In this document: piece after piece, positions 43,912 through 53,708 of the stretch | How positions within the stretch are numbered: the stretch's first letter is position 1 | Layout: every line of letters starts with the position of its first letter | Assembly (NCBI GenBank): GCA_002440745.1 | Contig: DJVB01000058.1 | Span: 59,431-123,430 of the forward strand | Direction of reading: 5' to 3' | Length of the DNA stretch: 64,000 bases | Origin: Bacteroidales bacterium UBA6267 | Lineage (GTDB): Bacteria; Bacteroidota; Bacteroidia; Bacteroidales; UBA1556 | Program-made: the position numbers and the translations under genes | Notes under the pieces: model-generated | What the model was told of the DNA's origin: nothing | The model's database searches: none | What the model saw: the letters and a program-made list of their open reading frames with translations, nothing else

Positions 43912-45125
43912 TCTTTAGTTGTATTTTGAAGTATTTCAAGAGAGTATTCTAAAATATCATTAGCAACCTCATCTTTCGATTTTAAAGGAAATGCTTTTTG
44001 GTTACCGTTTTTATCGATAATGGTAATCCGGTTGGTGTCGTGTCCAAATCCGGCTCCACTATCTCTCAAGGAGTTAAGAACAATAAAATCCAGATTCTTT
44101 CTTTCTAATTTCTGTTTTGCATGTTCTATTTCTTGATCAGTTTCCAATGCAAATCCAATTAATACCTGATGATTCTTTTTCTGTTTTCCTAAATTAAAAA
44201 GGACATCAGGTGTAGGAATTAACTCAATTACAGGTGTAATATTGCCTTTTTTAATTTTTTTCTCTGCCGGGTTTTTAGGTTTAAAGTCGGCGATGGCTGC
44301 AGCCATAATGGTTATATCTGATGTTGGAAAATGCTTAACACATTCCAAAAGCATATCCTCGGCAGTGGTTACTTTTGTTTGGTTGATTTGTGGATGATTT
44401 ACATCCGGAACTCCAGGGCCACTAATGAGTTGAACCTCAGCGCCAAATGAAGCAAATACTTTACATAGGCTAATTCCCATCTTGCCTGTGGAATGATTTC
44501 CAATGAAACGTACCGGATCAATCTTTTCGTAAGTAGGCCCGGCGCTTATGAGTACTTTAAGATGACTTAATGACTTTTTTTTTTCAAAGAAATCTTTCAA
44601 TGCTTGAAAAATTTCTTCCGGCTCCTGCATTCTTCCGGCTCCTTCCAATCCACTGGCTAATTCCCCTGTGTTTGGCTCTAAAATTTGGTGCCCCATCTTT
44701 CTTAGTTTGCTGATATTTTCCTGTGTAACAGGATGAAGATACATGTCTAAGTCCATGGTTGGCGCAATGAAGACCTGACTTCTTGCTGAAAGATAGGTGG
44801 CTAAAAGCAAATTATCGGTAATTCCTGTGACCATTTTTGCCATTGTATTAGCAGTTGCGGGTGCAATAAGCATGGCGTCTGCCCAAAGTGACAACTCAAC
44901 ATGGCTATTCCATTGCCCATTTTCCGAGTTGTATGGCTCTATTAATACCGGTCGTTGGGATAAGGTACTGAGCGTTAATGGGGTTACAAATCCTGCCGAA
45001 GAAGGTGTCATAACTATTTGTACTTCAGCACCGGACTTTTTAAGGAGCCGAACTAAAAAAGGAATTTTATAAGCTGCAATTCCTGCAGAAATGCCAATGA
45101 GAATATGTTTCCCCTGTAGCGACAT
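43908..45125 (-). CDS. coaBC: Bifunctional phosphopantothenoylcysteine decarboxylase / phosphopantothenate-cysteine ligase
   Basis: Two steps of coenzyme A synthesis in one protein. The N-terminal FMN decarboxylase (about 1-180) starts GKHILIGISAGIAAYKIP and has the histidine in WNSHVELSLWADAMLIAP. The C-terminal CTP-dependent ligase (about 190-405) has LISAGPTYEKIDPVRFIGN, STGKMG, AAAIADFKP and GFALETD. The decarboxylase lid reads GELASGLEGAGRM, with serine where E. coli Dfp and plant HAL3 have the active-site cysteine, and TMDLDMYLHP where PxMNxxM is classical; I think both are lineage variants. Third gene of the bamD operon. Confidence 0.95.
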   Translation of the reverse strand: MSLQGKHILIGISAGIAAYKIPFLVRLLKKSGAEVQIVMTPSSAGFVTPLTLSTLSQRPVLIEPYNSENGQWNSHVELSLWADAMLIAPATANTMAKMVTGITDNLLLATYLSARSQVFIAPTMDLDMYLHPVTQENISKLRKMGHQILEPNTGELASGLEGAGRMQEPEEIFQALKDFFEKKKSLSHLKVLISAGPTYEKIDPVRFIGNHSTGKMGISLCKVFASFGAEVQLISGPGVPDVNHPQINQTKVTTAEDMLLECVKHFPTSDITIMAAAIADFKPKNPAEKKIKKGNITPVIELIPTPDVLFNLGKQKKNHQVLIGFALETDQEIEHAKQKLERKNLDFIVLNSLRDSGAGFGHDTNRITIIDKNGNQKAFPLKSKDEVANDILEYSLEILQNTTKE

Positions 45126-45126
45126 C

Positions 45127-45465
45127 TTAGAAGTTGTCTTGAGTTTCTTCCTTAATTGGGTTTCTCAAATAAACTCTATCGTTAAGTAATTCCCATGTGG
45201 CCAAAAGCGTTGGCTTGGGCAGGCTTTCGTAATAACGAGCAACTTCAATCTGCTCGCGATTTTCATAAATTTCTTCTAATGAATCAGTTACCGTTTGAAA
45301 TTCTTTGATTTTTTCTTCAAACTCACCTTTCAATTCCGTTGCAATTTGTTCTGCTCTAATTCCTAAAGCTGCAACCGATTCGTAAATATTTCCTGCTAAT
45401 TTCTCGATTTTTTGAGTGTCACGGCTAATAGCCATTGTTTCACTGTCAAGTTTTCTTAAATCCAT
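45127..45465 (-). CDS. rpoZ: RNA polymerase omega subunit, Bacteroidota type
   Basis: A 112-residue protein of the divergent omega/Rpb6-like family of Bacteroidota. Segments: SRDTQKIEKLAGNIYESV, LGIRAEQIATELKGEFEEKI and ARYYESLPKPTLLATWELL. It lies 13 bases after bamD and one base before coaBC, the order expected for the phylum, which supports the call more than the weak similarity to proteobacterial omega. It assists RNA polymerase assembly. Confidence 0.88.
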   Translation of the reverse strand: MDLRKLDSETMAISRDTQKIEKLAGNIYESVAALGIRAEQIATELKGEFEEKIKEFQTVTDSLEEIYENREQIEVARYYESLPKPTLLATWELLNDRVYLRNPIKEETQDNF

Positions 45466-45478
45466 TTTATCGAACTAT

Positions 45479-46285
45479 TTATTTGTTGTCAATACTATTT
45501 AATTTCGCTTTTGCACTTCGCATAATTCGCATTGCATCCTTACTATACTTACCTTCAGGATATTTAGCAAAGTAATTATTGTACGCTGCAATAGTGCTGT
45601 TATATCTTTCAGCTTGCTTACTTAGAATACTTTTTTTAGCATAATCGTAATTCGCTTTTATGATAATGAATAAACATTCCTCGGCGTAAGGTGTTGAAGG
45701 ATAATCCTTTACATGTTGTTCTAACGCACTAATTGCAGATTTATAAAATTCGGTATGGTAATATAATCTCGCAATTTCATAATCTTTCTGAACTAATTTT
45801 TTTCTCAGCTCATCAATCATTTTATTAGCATCGTTAACTCGTTCACTTTCAGGATACTGATTAATGAAAACTTGAAAGTCGGAGATGGCATTTTTTGTTG
45901 ATGTTTGGTCTAAATTGAATTGTGGCGACAGGTGATATTTCGACATGGCGCTCAGATATAATGCCTCTTCCGCTTTCGAATCATTAGGAAATGTGCGAGC
46001 AAAATATTTGAAATGGTAACTTGCTAATTCATAATCTTTTTCGTTGTAATACGAATATGCGTAATGATAATAAATATCTTTTATTTTCTGATTTCCACGA
46101 TACAAAACAATCAATTCTTCATAAAGTTGTAACGCGTGATAATAATCTCCTTTATTAAAATACGCTTCGGCAGCGGTCAATTTCTCCTCAGGTGTGCCTT
46201 TTTTCACCACCTTGTTGAAATTGCTGCAACTTGTAACTAACAGAATGCCAGTTAGTAAAATAATGTAAGCTAAAATTTTAGACAT
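45479..46285 (-). CDS. bamD: Outer membrane protein assembly factor BamD
   Basis: Lipoprotein of the BAM complex, which inserts beta-barrel proteins. From the ATG at 46285 the N-terminus is a lipoprotein signal with lipobox LLVTSC; a longer frame to 46393 has an implausible N-terminus for an exported protein. TPR-type helix pairs follow (KLTAAEAYFNKGDYYHALQLYE, AYSYYNEKDYELASYHFKYF in parts, YYHTEFYKSAISALEQHVKD, NYFAKYPEGKYSKDA). 268 residues fits. It leads the bamD-rpoZ-coaBC-DUF4835 operon. Confidence 0.92.
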   Translation of the reverse strand: MSKILAYIILLTGILLVTSCSNFNKVVKKGTPEEKLTAAEAYFNKGDYYHALQLYEELIVLYRGNQKIKDIYYHYAYSYYNEKDYELASYHFKYFARTFPNDSKAEEALYLSAMSKYHLSPQFNLDQTSTKNAISDFQVFINQYPESERVNDANKMIDELRKKLVQKDYEIARLYYHTEFYKSAISALEQHVKDYPSTPYAEECLFIIIKANYDYAKKSILSKQAERYNSTIAAYNNYFAKYPEGKYSKDAMRIMRSAKAKLNSIDNK

Positions 46286-46431
46286 GGCTGCGAAATTAAG
46301 TAAATGTTTGATATGTCCTAACATAATTTTTTTGCCATCTTTTTTATCCAAAGCGTGAGAATCGTTAGTTGTTTTCATTGATAAAATATCCATGTTAAAT
46401 TACAATTTCTTGAAACGCGTTATTCTAATTT

Positions 46432-49365
46432 TTATTTGACATAAAGCTTCTTTAATTTAACTTTTTCAATGGTGCCATAACGACCCAATTCTTTAAAGTT
46501 TAGAATTTCTTTTTTCCCGACCATTGTTACAATTTTATTTCTGTTTGAGATATGGGATTGATGAAATCCTGTTATCATTTCGGGTTTCATTGTTTGATAA
46601 AAGGTAAGATATTGATTTATAGGATCAATAGAGAATCCTTGAAGTTGATAATTGAAAACATAAGCACCAATTTGTCTAAAGTTAGGGATTTCGGTTAAGA
46701 TCATATTATTTACTGTAGGCATGATATAATCTAAATTGGATTTGACTTTTAGGCTATCCAAAATGCTAAAAGTAGTTGATAATGCTTCCGGTGTTTTGTC
46801 GAATTGAGTGGATGTGGATAAATAAAGTAACCCGGGAAGTCCGGTTTTATAAGGGGAAATAAAGACTCCTGAAGCGCTATAAGCCAACGACCTATATTCA
46901 CGGATTTCTTTAAAGACTACTGAGTTTAAACCTCTGCCAAAGAAGTAATTATATGGTTTGATTAGAAACTTATCTTCAAAGGTGAGTTGAGGGCTAATCA
47001 CCGAAACACTCATCTTATTTTGAAGTGCTTTTTTGTCGGTTAAGAAATAAATTGTATTTGCATTTTTATTCACAAAAGGCTTGATTACAGGGGAATTAGA
47101 GGTCATTGGCCGCTTCGCAAAAGGAATATTCGCTAAAGTTGTATTGATGACATCTTGGTGCTTGATATTTCCGGAATACATAATTTCAGCTTTATAATTT
47201 AAAGCTGAATGAAGCAAGTCAACTAAGTCCTGAGCTTTGAGCTTTTTTAATTTGCTCCTCGATAATCTATTGATATATTTCGATTTATCTCCAAATAAAC
47301 TATATTCGATTAACGCTGATGATTTCATATTTATATCGCGTTTAATCAGTCGATTTGATAAATTTCGTTCCTTCTCAAAAGATTTAAGTGCTTTCTTGTT
47401 TAATTCCGGGGTTTTTAATAATTCGGATAATATTAACATGCTTTCTTTGAAATTCTCATCAAAACCAATTATATCGATTATGAAAAAACTCTCATTAGCT
47501 CTAAATTTGATCGAAGTCCCAAGTGAATGAAGTTTTTTTCTAAACTGGCTAACCGGCAAATTCTCTGTTCCAACTTCATTCATATAAGACGCCATATAGG
47601 ACAATCCTTTAATATCATAATCGCCAACGTAATATACTAATTTATAATAGAATACATTATTATATGGGTTTTCAACAGTAATGATTTTTACTCCCGGATT
47701 CGGTTCGCTTTGTTGAAATTTTAGTTGAATTTCGGAAAGATTTATGTCTTTTTCTTTCTCAACTTGTTCTAAAAATTTTTGAAAATACATCGACTCTGAG
47801 TATTCTTCTGCCTTATAAGGGGTGAATTTAGGTTTTTGAAGATAAGTCTTTTCCGGACTTCCTATTTTGGACTTTATAACTAAATAGTTGTCGCTTAAGT
47901 AATTATTAGCGATTCTTATAATATCTTGTTTGGTGATGCTTTCAATTATTCGGATATAATTGGAGGTTTGCTGCCAATTACCATTCGAAACAAAAATTTC
48001 TGCAATTTTTCTTGTTCTATAGGTTCCGGATTCCATAAGCAAATGATGGTTTTTGATTGCCTGTTGCTTTATTTGGTCTAAAAAGGAATCACTAAAATTT
48101 CCTTCTCGTATCATATTCACTACTCTAATCACTTGATTTTCGGCCTTCTTGACACTTTGTACAGGGAAATTGGGCACAAATCCTATAAAAAATCCTCCTA
48201 AATCACTATGTGAATGTGTGAATGTCATTGATAACATTATTTTGTCTTCTCGGTTTAAGCTATCTAATAATCCGGTATTGTCTTCATTGTGTAATAGTTT
48301 GACAATCAACTCTATAGTCGGAATATCTTTGTGGTTCTGACCTGGAATTCTATAGCCTAAAACTCCCATTGGGATGGGTGTCATCTTGATGGTTTTCTCT
48401 TCTCTTCCTTGAAATGGTAATTCTGTTTCTATTTTTAATTCCTTTTCATTTCCCTTTCGAAATTGACCAAATATTTCGTCAATCATCATTTGTGCTGCAT
48501 TTGCATTAAAATTTCCAACCAAGATAATTGCCATATTTTGGGATTGATAGTGTTCTTTGAAATAAGTTTGCATCTTATAAATGGATGGGTTTTTTAAATG
48601 CTCCACCGAGCCTAAAACGGTTCGATTGCCATAGACTGAATTGGGATAAAAATTGCGATAAACTTCTTCGTAAAATCGATTATAAGCATTGTCCTGTGAC
48701 ATGTTCTTTTCTTCAAAAACAGTTTCCAACTCGGTTTTGAAAAGTCTGAAAACTGCATTTTCTGTTCTTTCTTTGTAAAGCATCAGCCACTCTTTCATAT
48801 ACTTAGCCGGAAATTCGTTGTGATAAACAATCTTTTCAAAATCTGTGAAGGCGTTTAGGTTTTGCCCTCCAATTAGTTCAATTGCCTTTGCAAATTCACC
48901 GGGTATGGCATACTTATCAGCCCTTCGGGAATAATAGTCAACCTTTTTTAAAATTCTGTTACGATAGACTGTGTCGTCTTTAGCAAATTCTAACATAGAA
49001 TACATAAATGCAATACTGTCGAGCCATACTTTTTCCGATTTATAATCTATGGTGCCAATTTTATCCGTTCCTTTAAATAGCATGTGCTCTAAATAATGCG
49101 CTATTCCGGTAGCATCGTTAGGGTCGGCTTTTGCTCCCCCTTTCACCACTATTGCTCCCACAACTTTGGTCATGTTTTTATCCGGATTCAAATATACTGT
49201 TAATCCGTTTTTTAACTTGTAGCTAATAAGGTTTTTATAGCTTTCATCATCGCCTGTGTTTTGGGTCAGAGGGGTTTCGGCTTTTATATTTATCTTCTGA
49301 CTGAAGCCCTGCTCAACAATCAAGCTCAAAAGCAGAATTATAAATGGAAGAAAAATCTTAGTCAT
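46432..49365 (-). CDS. Exported M16 family zinc peptidase (pitrilysin/insulinase type, tandem domains)
   Basis: A 977-residue periplasmic or secreted protease with a signal peptide ending GFSQ. The inverted zinc motif HxxEH is H90-Y-L-E93-H94 in GIAHYLEHMLFKGT, and the downstream glutamates appear in LETVFEEKNMSQD. About 45 extra residues separate the motif from the NAFTDFEKIVYHNEFP segment compared with short M16 enzymes. The C-terminal half repeats the fold without a zinc site (YMASYMNEVGTENLPVSQFRK; EIREYRSLAYSASG), forming the usual clam-shell. It starts within the end of the DUF2779 gene (8-base overlap). Confidence 0.93.
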   Translation of the reverse strand: MTKIFLPFIILLLSLIVEQGFSQKINIKAETPLTQNTGDDESYKNLISYKLKNGLTVYLNPDKNMTKVVGAIVVKGGAKADPNDATGIAHYLEHMLFKGTDKIGTIDYKSEKVWLDSIAFMYSMLEFAKDDTVYRNRILKKVDYYSRRADKYAIPGEFAKAIELIGGQNLNAFTDFEKIVYHNEFPAKYMKEWLMLYKERTENAVFRLFKTELETVFEEKNMSQDNAYNRFYEEVYRNFYPNSVYGNRTVLGSVEHLKNPSIYKMQTYFKEHYQSQNMAIILVGNFNANAAQMMIDEIFGQFRKGNEKELKIETELPFQGREEKTIKMTPIPMGVLGYRIPGQNHKDIPTIELIVKLLHNEDNTGLLDSLNREDKIMLSMTFTHSHSDLGGFFIGFVPNFPVQSVKKAENQVIRVVNMIREGNFSDSFLDQIKQQAIKNHHLLMESGTYRTRKIAEIFVSNGNWQQTSNYIRIIESITKQDIIRIANNYLSDNYLVIKSKIGSPEKTYLQKPKFTPYKAEEYSESMYFQKFLEQVEKEKDINLSEIQLKFQQSEPNPGVKIITVENPYNNVFYYKLVYYVGDYDIKGLSYMASYMNEVGTENLPVSQFRKKLHSLGTSIKFRANESFFIIDIIGFDENFKESMLILSELLKTPELNKKALKSFEKERNLSNRLIKRDINMKSSALIEYSLFGDKSKYINRLSRSKLKKLKAQDLVDLLHSALNYKAEIMYSGNIKHQDVINTTLANIPFAKRPMTSNSPVIKPFVNKNANTIYFLTDKKALQNKMSVSVISPQLTFEDKFLIKPYNYFFGRGLNSVVFKEIREYRSLAYSASGVFISPYKTGLPGLLYLSTSTQFDKTPEALSTTFSILDSLKVKSNLDYIMPTVNNMILTEIPNFRQIGAYVFNYQLQGFSIDPINQYLTFYQTMKPEMITGFHQSHISNRNKIVTMVGKKEILNFKELGRYGTIEKVKLKKLYVK

Positions 49366-50770
49366 TTGAATTGGTTTTTAAAATATTTATAACGGTTTTT
49401 ACAAAGTACTTATTTTTGTCTTGCAAATAATCACTTATCATATCTTGGATTGATTCTATATTTCTATTTTCAATAAATTCCTTTTCATACTTAAGTCCGG
49501 CTTGCTTATCTGCCATAATGCCTTTGTACCATGGACTTTTGCCGGAGAAGGCTTGAATAAATCCATCAAAACTATAGTCTTTCAAATTATGACCAATGAT
49601 ATGTCCATCGATCAACTCTCTTTTAAAATCTATAATATTAAGACCCTGATAGAATTCGTGTAAGTATTCATCCTCAAAAAAGCTAAAAATTTGTTTATCG
49701 CGAAGTTCCGACTCTAATTTTTTCACAATATCGTTTGAAGGATTATACTGATTATTAGAAATATAGAATCTATTTTCCACGATTTTTCCATTCAATGTTA
49801 CCTCGCTCCAAAGATAGGCGTAGGCGATGGTTTGATATGGTTTTGTTTCTTTATACCAAGGGATTGCAGGCCGATAGGTTAATAAATTTAGAATAATGAT
49901 TGAAGATTCTTGATTGATAATCCTTTGAACGAATGAAGCATCAAAATAGTCCTTTTTTAAGGTTTGATAATGATATTGTTTTTTTGCAATTTCATTCGGA
50001 AACTTTATTTTTAATTGATTTGATTCTTTTAATTCAAATAACTGGCATTGATTCTCAAAATCTAATGCCGGTATTTCAAAAATGCTTTTATCCACTCCCT
50101 TCCAGCAAAAACCTTGAAAATCACAATCGTATGGCTTTTTGCAATGTGGACCAATGGATATTTCCGGTGCTTTTTTATCCTCTAAAGTTGAAAGTTGTAA
50201 ACTGATTTTTTGACTAATGTTCTCTTGCATCAGTTTTATTTGATCGGTAACATCTTGCATTTTAAAGAGCTGATTAACAGCAATTTCTTCACCTCTAATA
50301 TATTCTTCATCAATAAATATTAAATGGAAATCGGCAATTTTTAACCCGCTTTTTTTAATAATATAATACTGTAGTGCCGCATCTAAAAGGTAGGTGTCCG
50401 ATATTTTTGCTGAACTTTTAACCTCATAAGCATGCCATTTTTCATTTTCATACGTCAGAATGTCTAAGTAAATCAAGGTGTTGTTGGCGAGAAAAGCAGC
50501 TTCATAAAGTGCTTTTTCCTTAAATTGGATGCATTCTTTCGTTTTTTCGATTGCTTTGGAGTATTGACGTGGACCACCTATTTTGCAATTAATTCCATTC
50601 GGGAAAAGGGTTTGTGCTAATTCGCCAACTCTACTGCCTCTGTTGAACACCGCAACTCTATCTGCAGGCATTTTATCACGTAATGAATAGTTGTTTTTAT
50701 ACAAATACAAAGCTTTCAAGCATTGCTCGCCCTTGATAAATGTCGATTTTGATAGAATTGCCTTTTCCAT
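49358..50770 (-). CDS. DUF2779 family protein, nuclease-like with degraded exonuclease half
   Basis: A 470-residue cytoplasmic protein. The N-terminal half looks like a Cas4/AddB-style PD-(D/E)xK nuclease: D103 in LIYLDILTYE and E116-V-K118 in HAYEVKSSAK. Four cysteines could hold an iron-sulfur cluster (C17 and C210, C216, C222 in GPHCKKPYDCDFQGFCW). The C-terminal half corresponds to the DEDD/RNase H-like part of DUF2779 (RPAIPWYKETKPYQTIAYAY). There the expected LDFET acidic motif reads ILNLLT (293-298) and the C-terminal acidic motif is not recognisable, so that half is probably inactive. The biological role of the family is unknown. Confidence 0.8.
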   Translation of the reverse strand: MEKAILSKSTFIKGEQCLKALYLYKNNYSLRDKMPADRVAVFNRGSRVGELAQTLFPNGINCKIGGPRQYSKAIEKTKECIQFKEKALYEAAFLANNTLIYLDILTYENEKWHAYEVKSSAKISDTYLLDAALQYYIIKKSGLKIADFHLIFIDEEYIRGEEIAVNQLFKMQDVTDQIKLMQENISQKISLQLSTLEDKKAPEISIGPHCKKPYDCDFQGFCWKGVDKSIFEIPALDFENQCQLFELKESNQLKIKFPNEIAKKQYHYQTLKKDYFDASFVQRIINQESSIIILNLLTYRPAIPWYKETKPYQTIAYAYLWSEVTLNGKIVENRFYISNNQYNPSNDIVKKLESELRDKQIFSFFEDEYLHEFYQGLNIIDFKRELIDGHIIGHNLKDYSFDGFIQAFSGKSPWYKGIMADKQAGLKYEKEFIENRNIESIQDMISDYLQDKNKYFVKTVINILKTNSND

Positions 50771-50785
50771 GATTTTGTATTAATG

Positions 50786-50816
50786 AAAAACCCTTACGGA
50801 TTCCGCAAGGGTTTTT
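50786..50816. terminator. Intrinsic terminator after the BNR-repeat T9SS gene
   Basis: AAAAACCCTT-A-CGG (50786-50799) pairs with CCG-C-AAGGGTTTTT (50803-50816) around ATT: 13 pairs with one mismatch. On the minus strand the transcript of the T9SS gene ends here; the stem is symmetric enough to act both ways. Confidence 0.88.
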
Positions 50817-50837
50817 GTATAGATAGTTCTGTAATGA

Positions 50838-53708
50838 TTATTGAATAATGAGTTTTGAACTTTTTGAGTCAACGCCATTATTAATAACGACTACATAAAA
50901 TCCTTTACTCAAATCCGAAATGTCGATGCTATGTTTGTTAATGCCTGAATGACAATTACCTAAATTTATTTTGCGAATCATTCTTCCTGAATTGTCGAAG
51001 ATAGCTCCACGGATATCAGCATTTTTATCTAATTCAAACTCAATAGTAACAACGTCAGTTGCTGGGTTAGGATATACCTTGGTATTGGTATTGAATTTTC
51101 CAACATGCGACTCGATTTCTTTAAATCCAACATAACTTAAAGATTTAAACAAACCACGGCCATGTGTTGCAGCATAGATTTCTCCAAAATTGTAGATTCC
51201 GGGGTAAACTTGAGTTACAAAATTTCCATTATCCCAGCGACCTGAAACAATATATGGTTGTTCATAAACTTGCTGACGTAGCATGAATACAGGCACAAAA
51301 TCATCTAATCCATCATTTTGAGCAACATAAGTTGGACTTGCGGAGTTCAAATTTTCGGTGGCAACTATGCCAAATTCAGTACCTAAAATTAAAGTGTTTG
51401 AATTATTTATCGGTATCAAGCTTGCATAAACCGGAAGATCGTCAGGCAAATCCCCTGATTTTGACACGAAGGTTGGATTGGCTGACGTTGCGTTTGTTGA
51501 ATACCATACATGATCATAACTATTTGAAAAACCGCCAAGAGTAACAACAACTCGGTTAGCATCAGCAGGATCGATAGCAATGGAGGATATTGTCCCTGCG
51601 AAGGTTTTAACTGAAGTTTGTTGAAGAGCGTAGGCAGTAGATCCGTAATCTAAAGTGCTTGAATCTTGAGCACTTAGGAGATTACTAATTCTGTAAAGCA
51701 CATTACCTGATGCAAAATATAACACATCTCCATCTCTTGAAATCGACATAGTCCAAACAGTACCATTTATTGAAGCAACTTTATACCAACGTGGTGGAAA
51801 ACCTGTATAATATAATGCTTGGTCTGTCATGTAAACGCCATTTTTTGCCCCAATGAATAGTCTAGATTCTATTGGATCATCCACTAAAATGGAACTGTCT
51901 TTGTCAAGATTTTGATTAAGAACGGTCTTGAAAGGATACCTGTCAGCAACGATACTTGCAGCCCAAACCGTATCACCGGCTTGATAGTTTGTGTCGGCAG
52001 TATAAATTACTTTCTCAGCCGGATTTGGGAAATTCGTGGTTTCCCATAATAAAAGAGGTGTTACAAACGCTGATAATTCATGTACTTGAGCATTAATCAT
52101 GGCTGCATTGAAAAAGTCAGGTGTCGAACCATTGGCAGCTGTAGGAAACTGCCATGCTACGCCATTGTCATTCGAACGTCCAATATTGCCATTTTGTGAA
52201 GTTGCGAAAATTACTTTTTGCGCTAATGATGAAAATGCAGCCCAGCCTCCGTCACCATAATAAAGTACACGAGCTTCTTTTAAGTTGTTTCCCGTTCCAT
52301 CCACATAAGGTGTGCTATTGTCTTGTGTTCCTCCTGCAGCCCATCCTGTTGGAGAACAAGCTACTGCATAATACTGAGTAACAGCGTAATTAATATTCTT
52401 TGTAACAAATGAAATTCCATTATTTGCAGTTTCAGAAATACCACCATCACTTCCAACAAAGAAGCCGGCAGGGTTAGATGGATTTTGAACTAAAGCATGA
52501 ATGTCTGCATGAACATAATGCGGATTTGGAGTGCCGTCACCATAAAAATCGTTTGTGGAAGATATTAATGTCCAAGAGAATGGCGCATTACTTTGAATTC
52601 TTTGACCTTTCCATAAGCTTATTCCACCAACAAAAATCATATTCGGATTTGTAGGACTAACTAAAACAGCGATGTCATACCATCCCTGATTATTAGGGCC
52701 GAAAAGTCCAAAAGTTTGGGTGCCGCCCGGAGCAATTTGTTCCCAATTTGCACCTCTATCACTTGTTCTATAAATACCAAGGAAATCTTTATATGACGCA
52801 ACATTTGAATTCGATGCGAAAACTGCATACATAATGCTGTCGTTGCTGGGGGCAAATGCTACTTCCGCACGTGTTGCACCAGTTGCAGGCATATTTTGGG
52901 TCCATGTTTCTGTTGTAGTATTGCCAATGTAAACAGCACCATTAATGGAAAATATAATGGTATTTGTGGCTAAGCTGATTTTGATGTCTTTAACTGGACC
53001 AGCTTGACTATTTGACCAAGTATCACCTTTGTCTGAACTGATTTTTAATCCTGCAGCGGTGCCTAAGAAAACCTTTCCTTGACTATCAACACCAACGCGA
53101 TTTATCAATGTATAGTTTTTTGTAAGTGGGAGCAAAGTAAATGTAACTCCATCTGTTGAGCGATATAAGCCACCACCTAGTTGACCTGAATTGAAATTTG
53201 TACCGGCTGCGTTTGCCAATCCTTCCCCTGTTCCAACGTAAATGGTTCCATCTACAGGCGACTGAGCGATACAGCTCACTGCCATATTATCCGATAGCGG
53301 AATTTGAACCCATGATTGACCACTCGTTGTTGATTTCCATAAACCGCCAGAAACTCCTCCTGCATACATAACAGCAGGATTGTCTTTGTCAATCAAGATT
53401 GCACGTGTGCGTCCACCTACGTTTGATGGTCCCATCTCTTGCCATAAGATGTTAAGAGCTTTTGACTTGCTCATGTTTTTATAACCATCACGTGCATGTT
53501 TAACAATTGCCGGATCAATTATTCCGGTAGCTGGATCAGCCTTTAAATAATTATAATATTCTATTGCTCCTCTGATACCCTTTTGCGGTATGGCAATATG
53601 GGTTTTTTCTTCAGGATTTGTTGCATTTTGCTTCAAAGAAGCGTAAAAAAAAGTGCCCGCTGCAAGTAGCAATCCGGTAATAACAATTAGTAAACTCTTA
53701 AATCTCAT
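50838..53708 (-). CDS. T9SS-secreted BNR/sortilin-type beta-propeller protein with type A sorting domain
   Basis: A 956-residue secreted protein (ATG at 53708; the frame to 53732 adds eight charged residues ahead of the signal sequence). After the signal sequence (RFKSLLIVITGLLLAAGTF), BNR/Asp-box repeats of the VPS10/sortilin or GH74 type run over about 90-850: GGVSGGLWKSTTSGQSW, GGLYRSTDGVTF, ISSDKGDTWSN, YRTSDRGANWEQ. The last about 80 residues are a type A sorting domain (KVYPNPATDVVTIEF ... LSKGFYVVVINNG). Such propellers can be glycosidases or binding proteins; no catalytic residues can be assigned. Monocistronic with a strong terminator. Confidence 0.9.
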   Translation of the reverse strand: MRFKSLLIVITGLLLAAGTFFYASLKQNATNPEEKTHIAIPQKGIRGAIEYYNYLKADPATGIIDPAIVKHARDGYKNMSKSKALNILWQEMGPSNVGGRTRAILIDKDNPAVMYAGGVSGGLWKSTTSGQSWVQIPLSDNMAVSCIAQSPVDGTIYVGTGEGLANAAGTNFNSGQLGGGLYRSTDGVTFTLLPLTKNYTLINRVGVDSQGKVFLGTAAGLKISSDKGDTWSNSQAGPVKDIKISLATNTIIFSINGAVYIGNTTTETWTQNMPATGATRAEVAFAPSNDSIMYAVFASNSNVASYKDFLGIYRTSDRGANWEQIAPGGTQTFGLFGPNNQGWYDIAVLVSPTNPNMIFVGGISLWKGQRIQSNAPFSWTLISSTNDFYGDGTPNPHYVHADIHALVQNPSNPAGFFVGSDGGISETANNGISFVTKNINYAVTQYYAVACSPTGWAAGGTQDNSTPYVDGTGNNLKEARVLYYGDGGWAAFSSLAQKVIFATSQNGNIGRSNDNGVAWQFPTAANGSTPDFFNAAMINAQVHELSAFVTPLLLWETTNFPNPAEKVIYTADTNYQAGDTVWAASIVADRYPFKTVLNQNLDKDSSILVDDPIESRLFIGAKNGVYMTDQALYYTGFPPRWYKVASINGTVWTMSISRDGDVLYFASGNVLYRISNLLSAQDSSTLDYGSTAYALQQTSVKTFAGTISSIAIDPADANRVVVTLGGFSNSYDHVWYSTNATSANPTFVSKSGDLPDDLPVYASLIPINNSNTLILGTEFGIVATENLNSASPTYVAQNDGLDDFVPVFMLRQQVYEQPYIVSGRWDNGNFVTQVYPGIYNFGEIYAATHGRGLFKSLSYVGFKEIESHVGKFNTNTKVYPNPATDVVTIEFELDKNADIRGAIFDNSGRMIRKINLGNCHSGINKHSIDISDLSKGFYVVVINNGVDSKSSKLIIQ

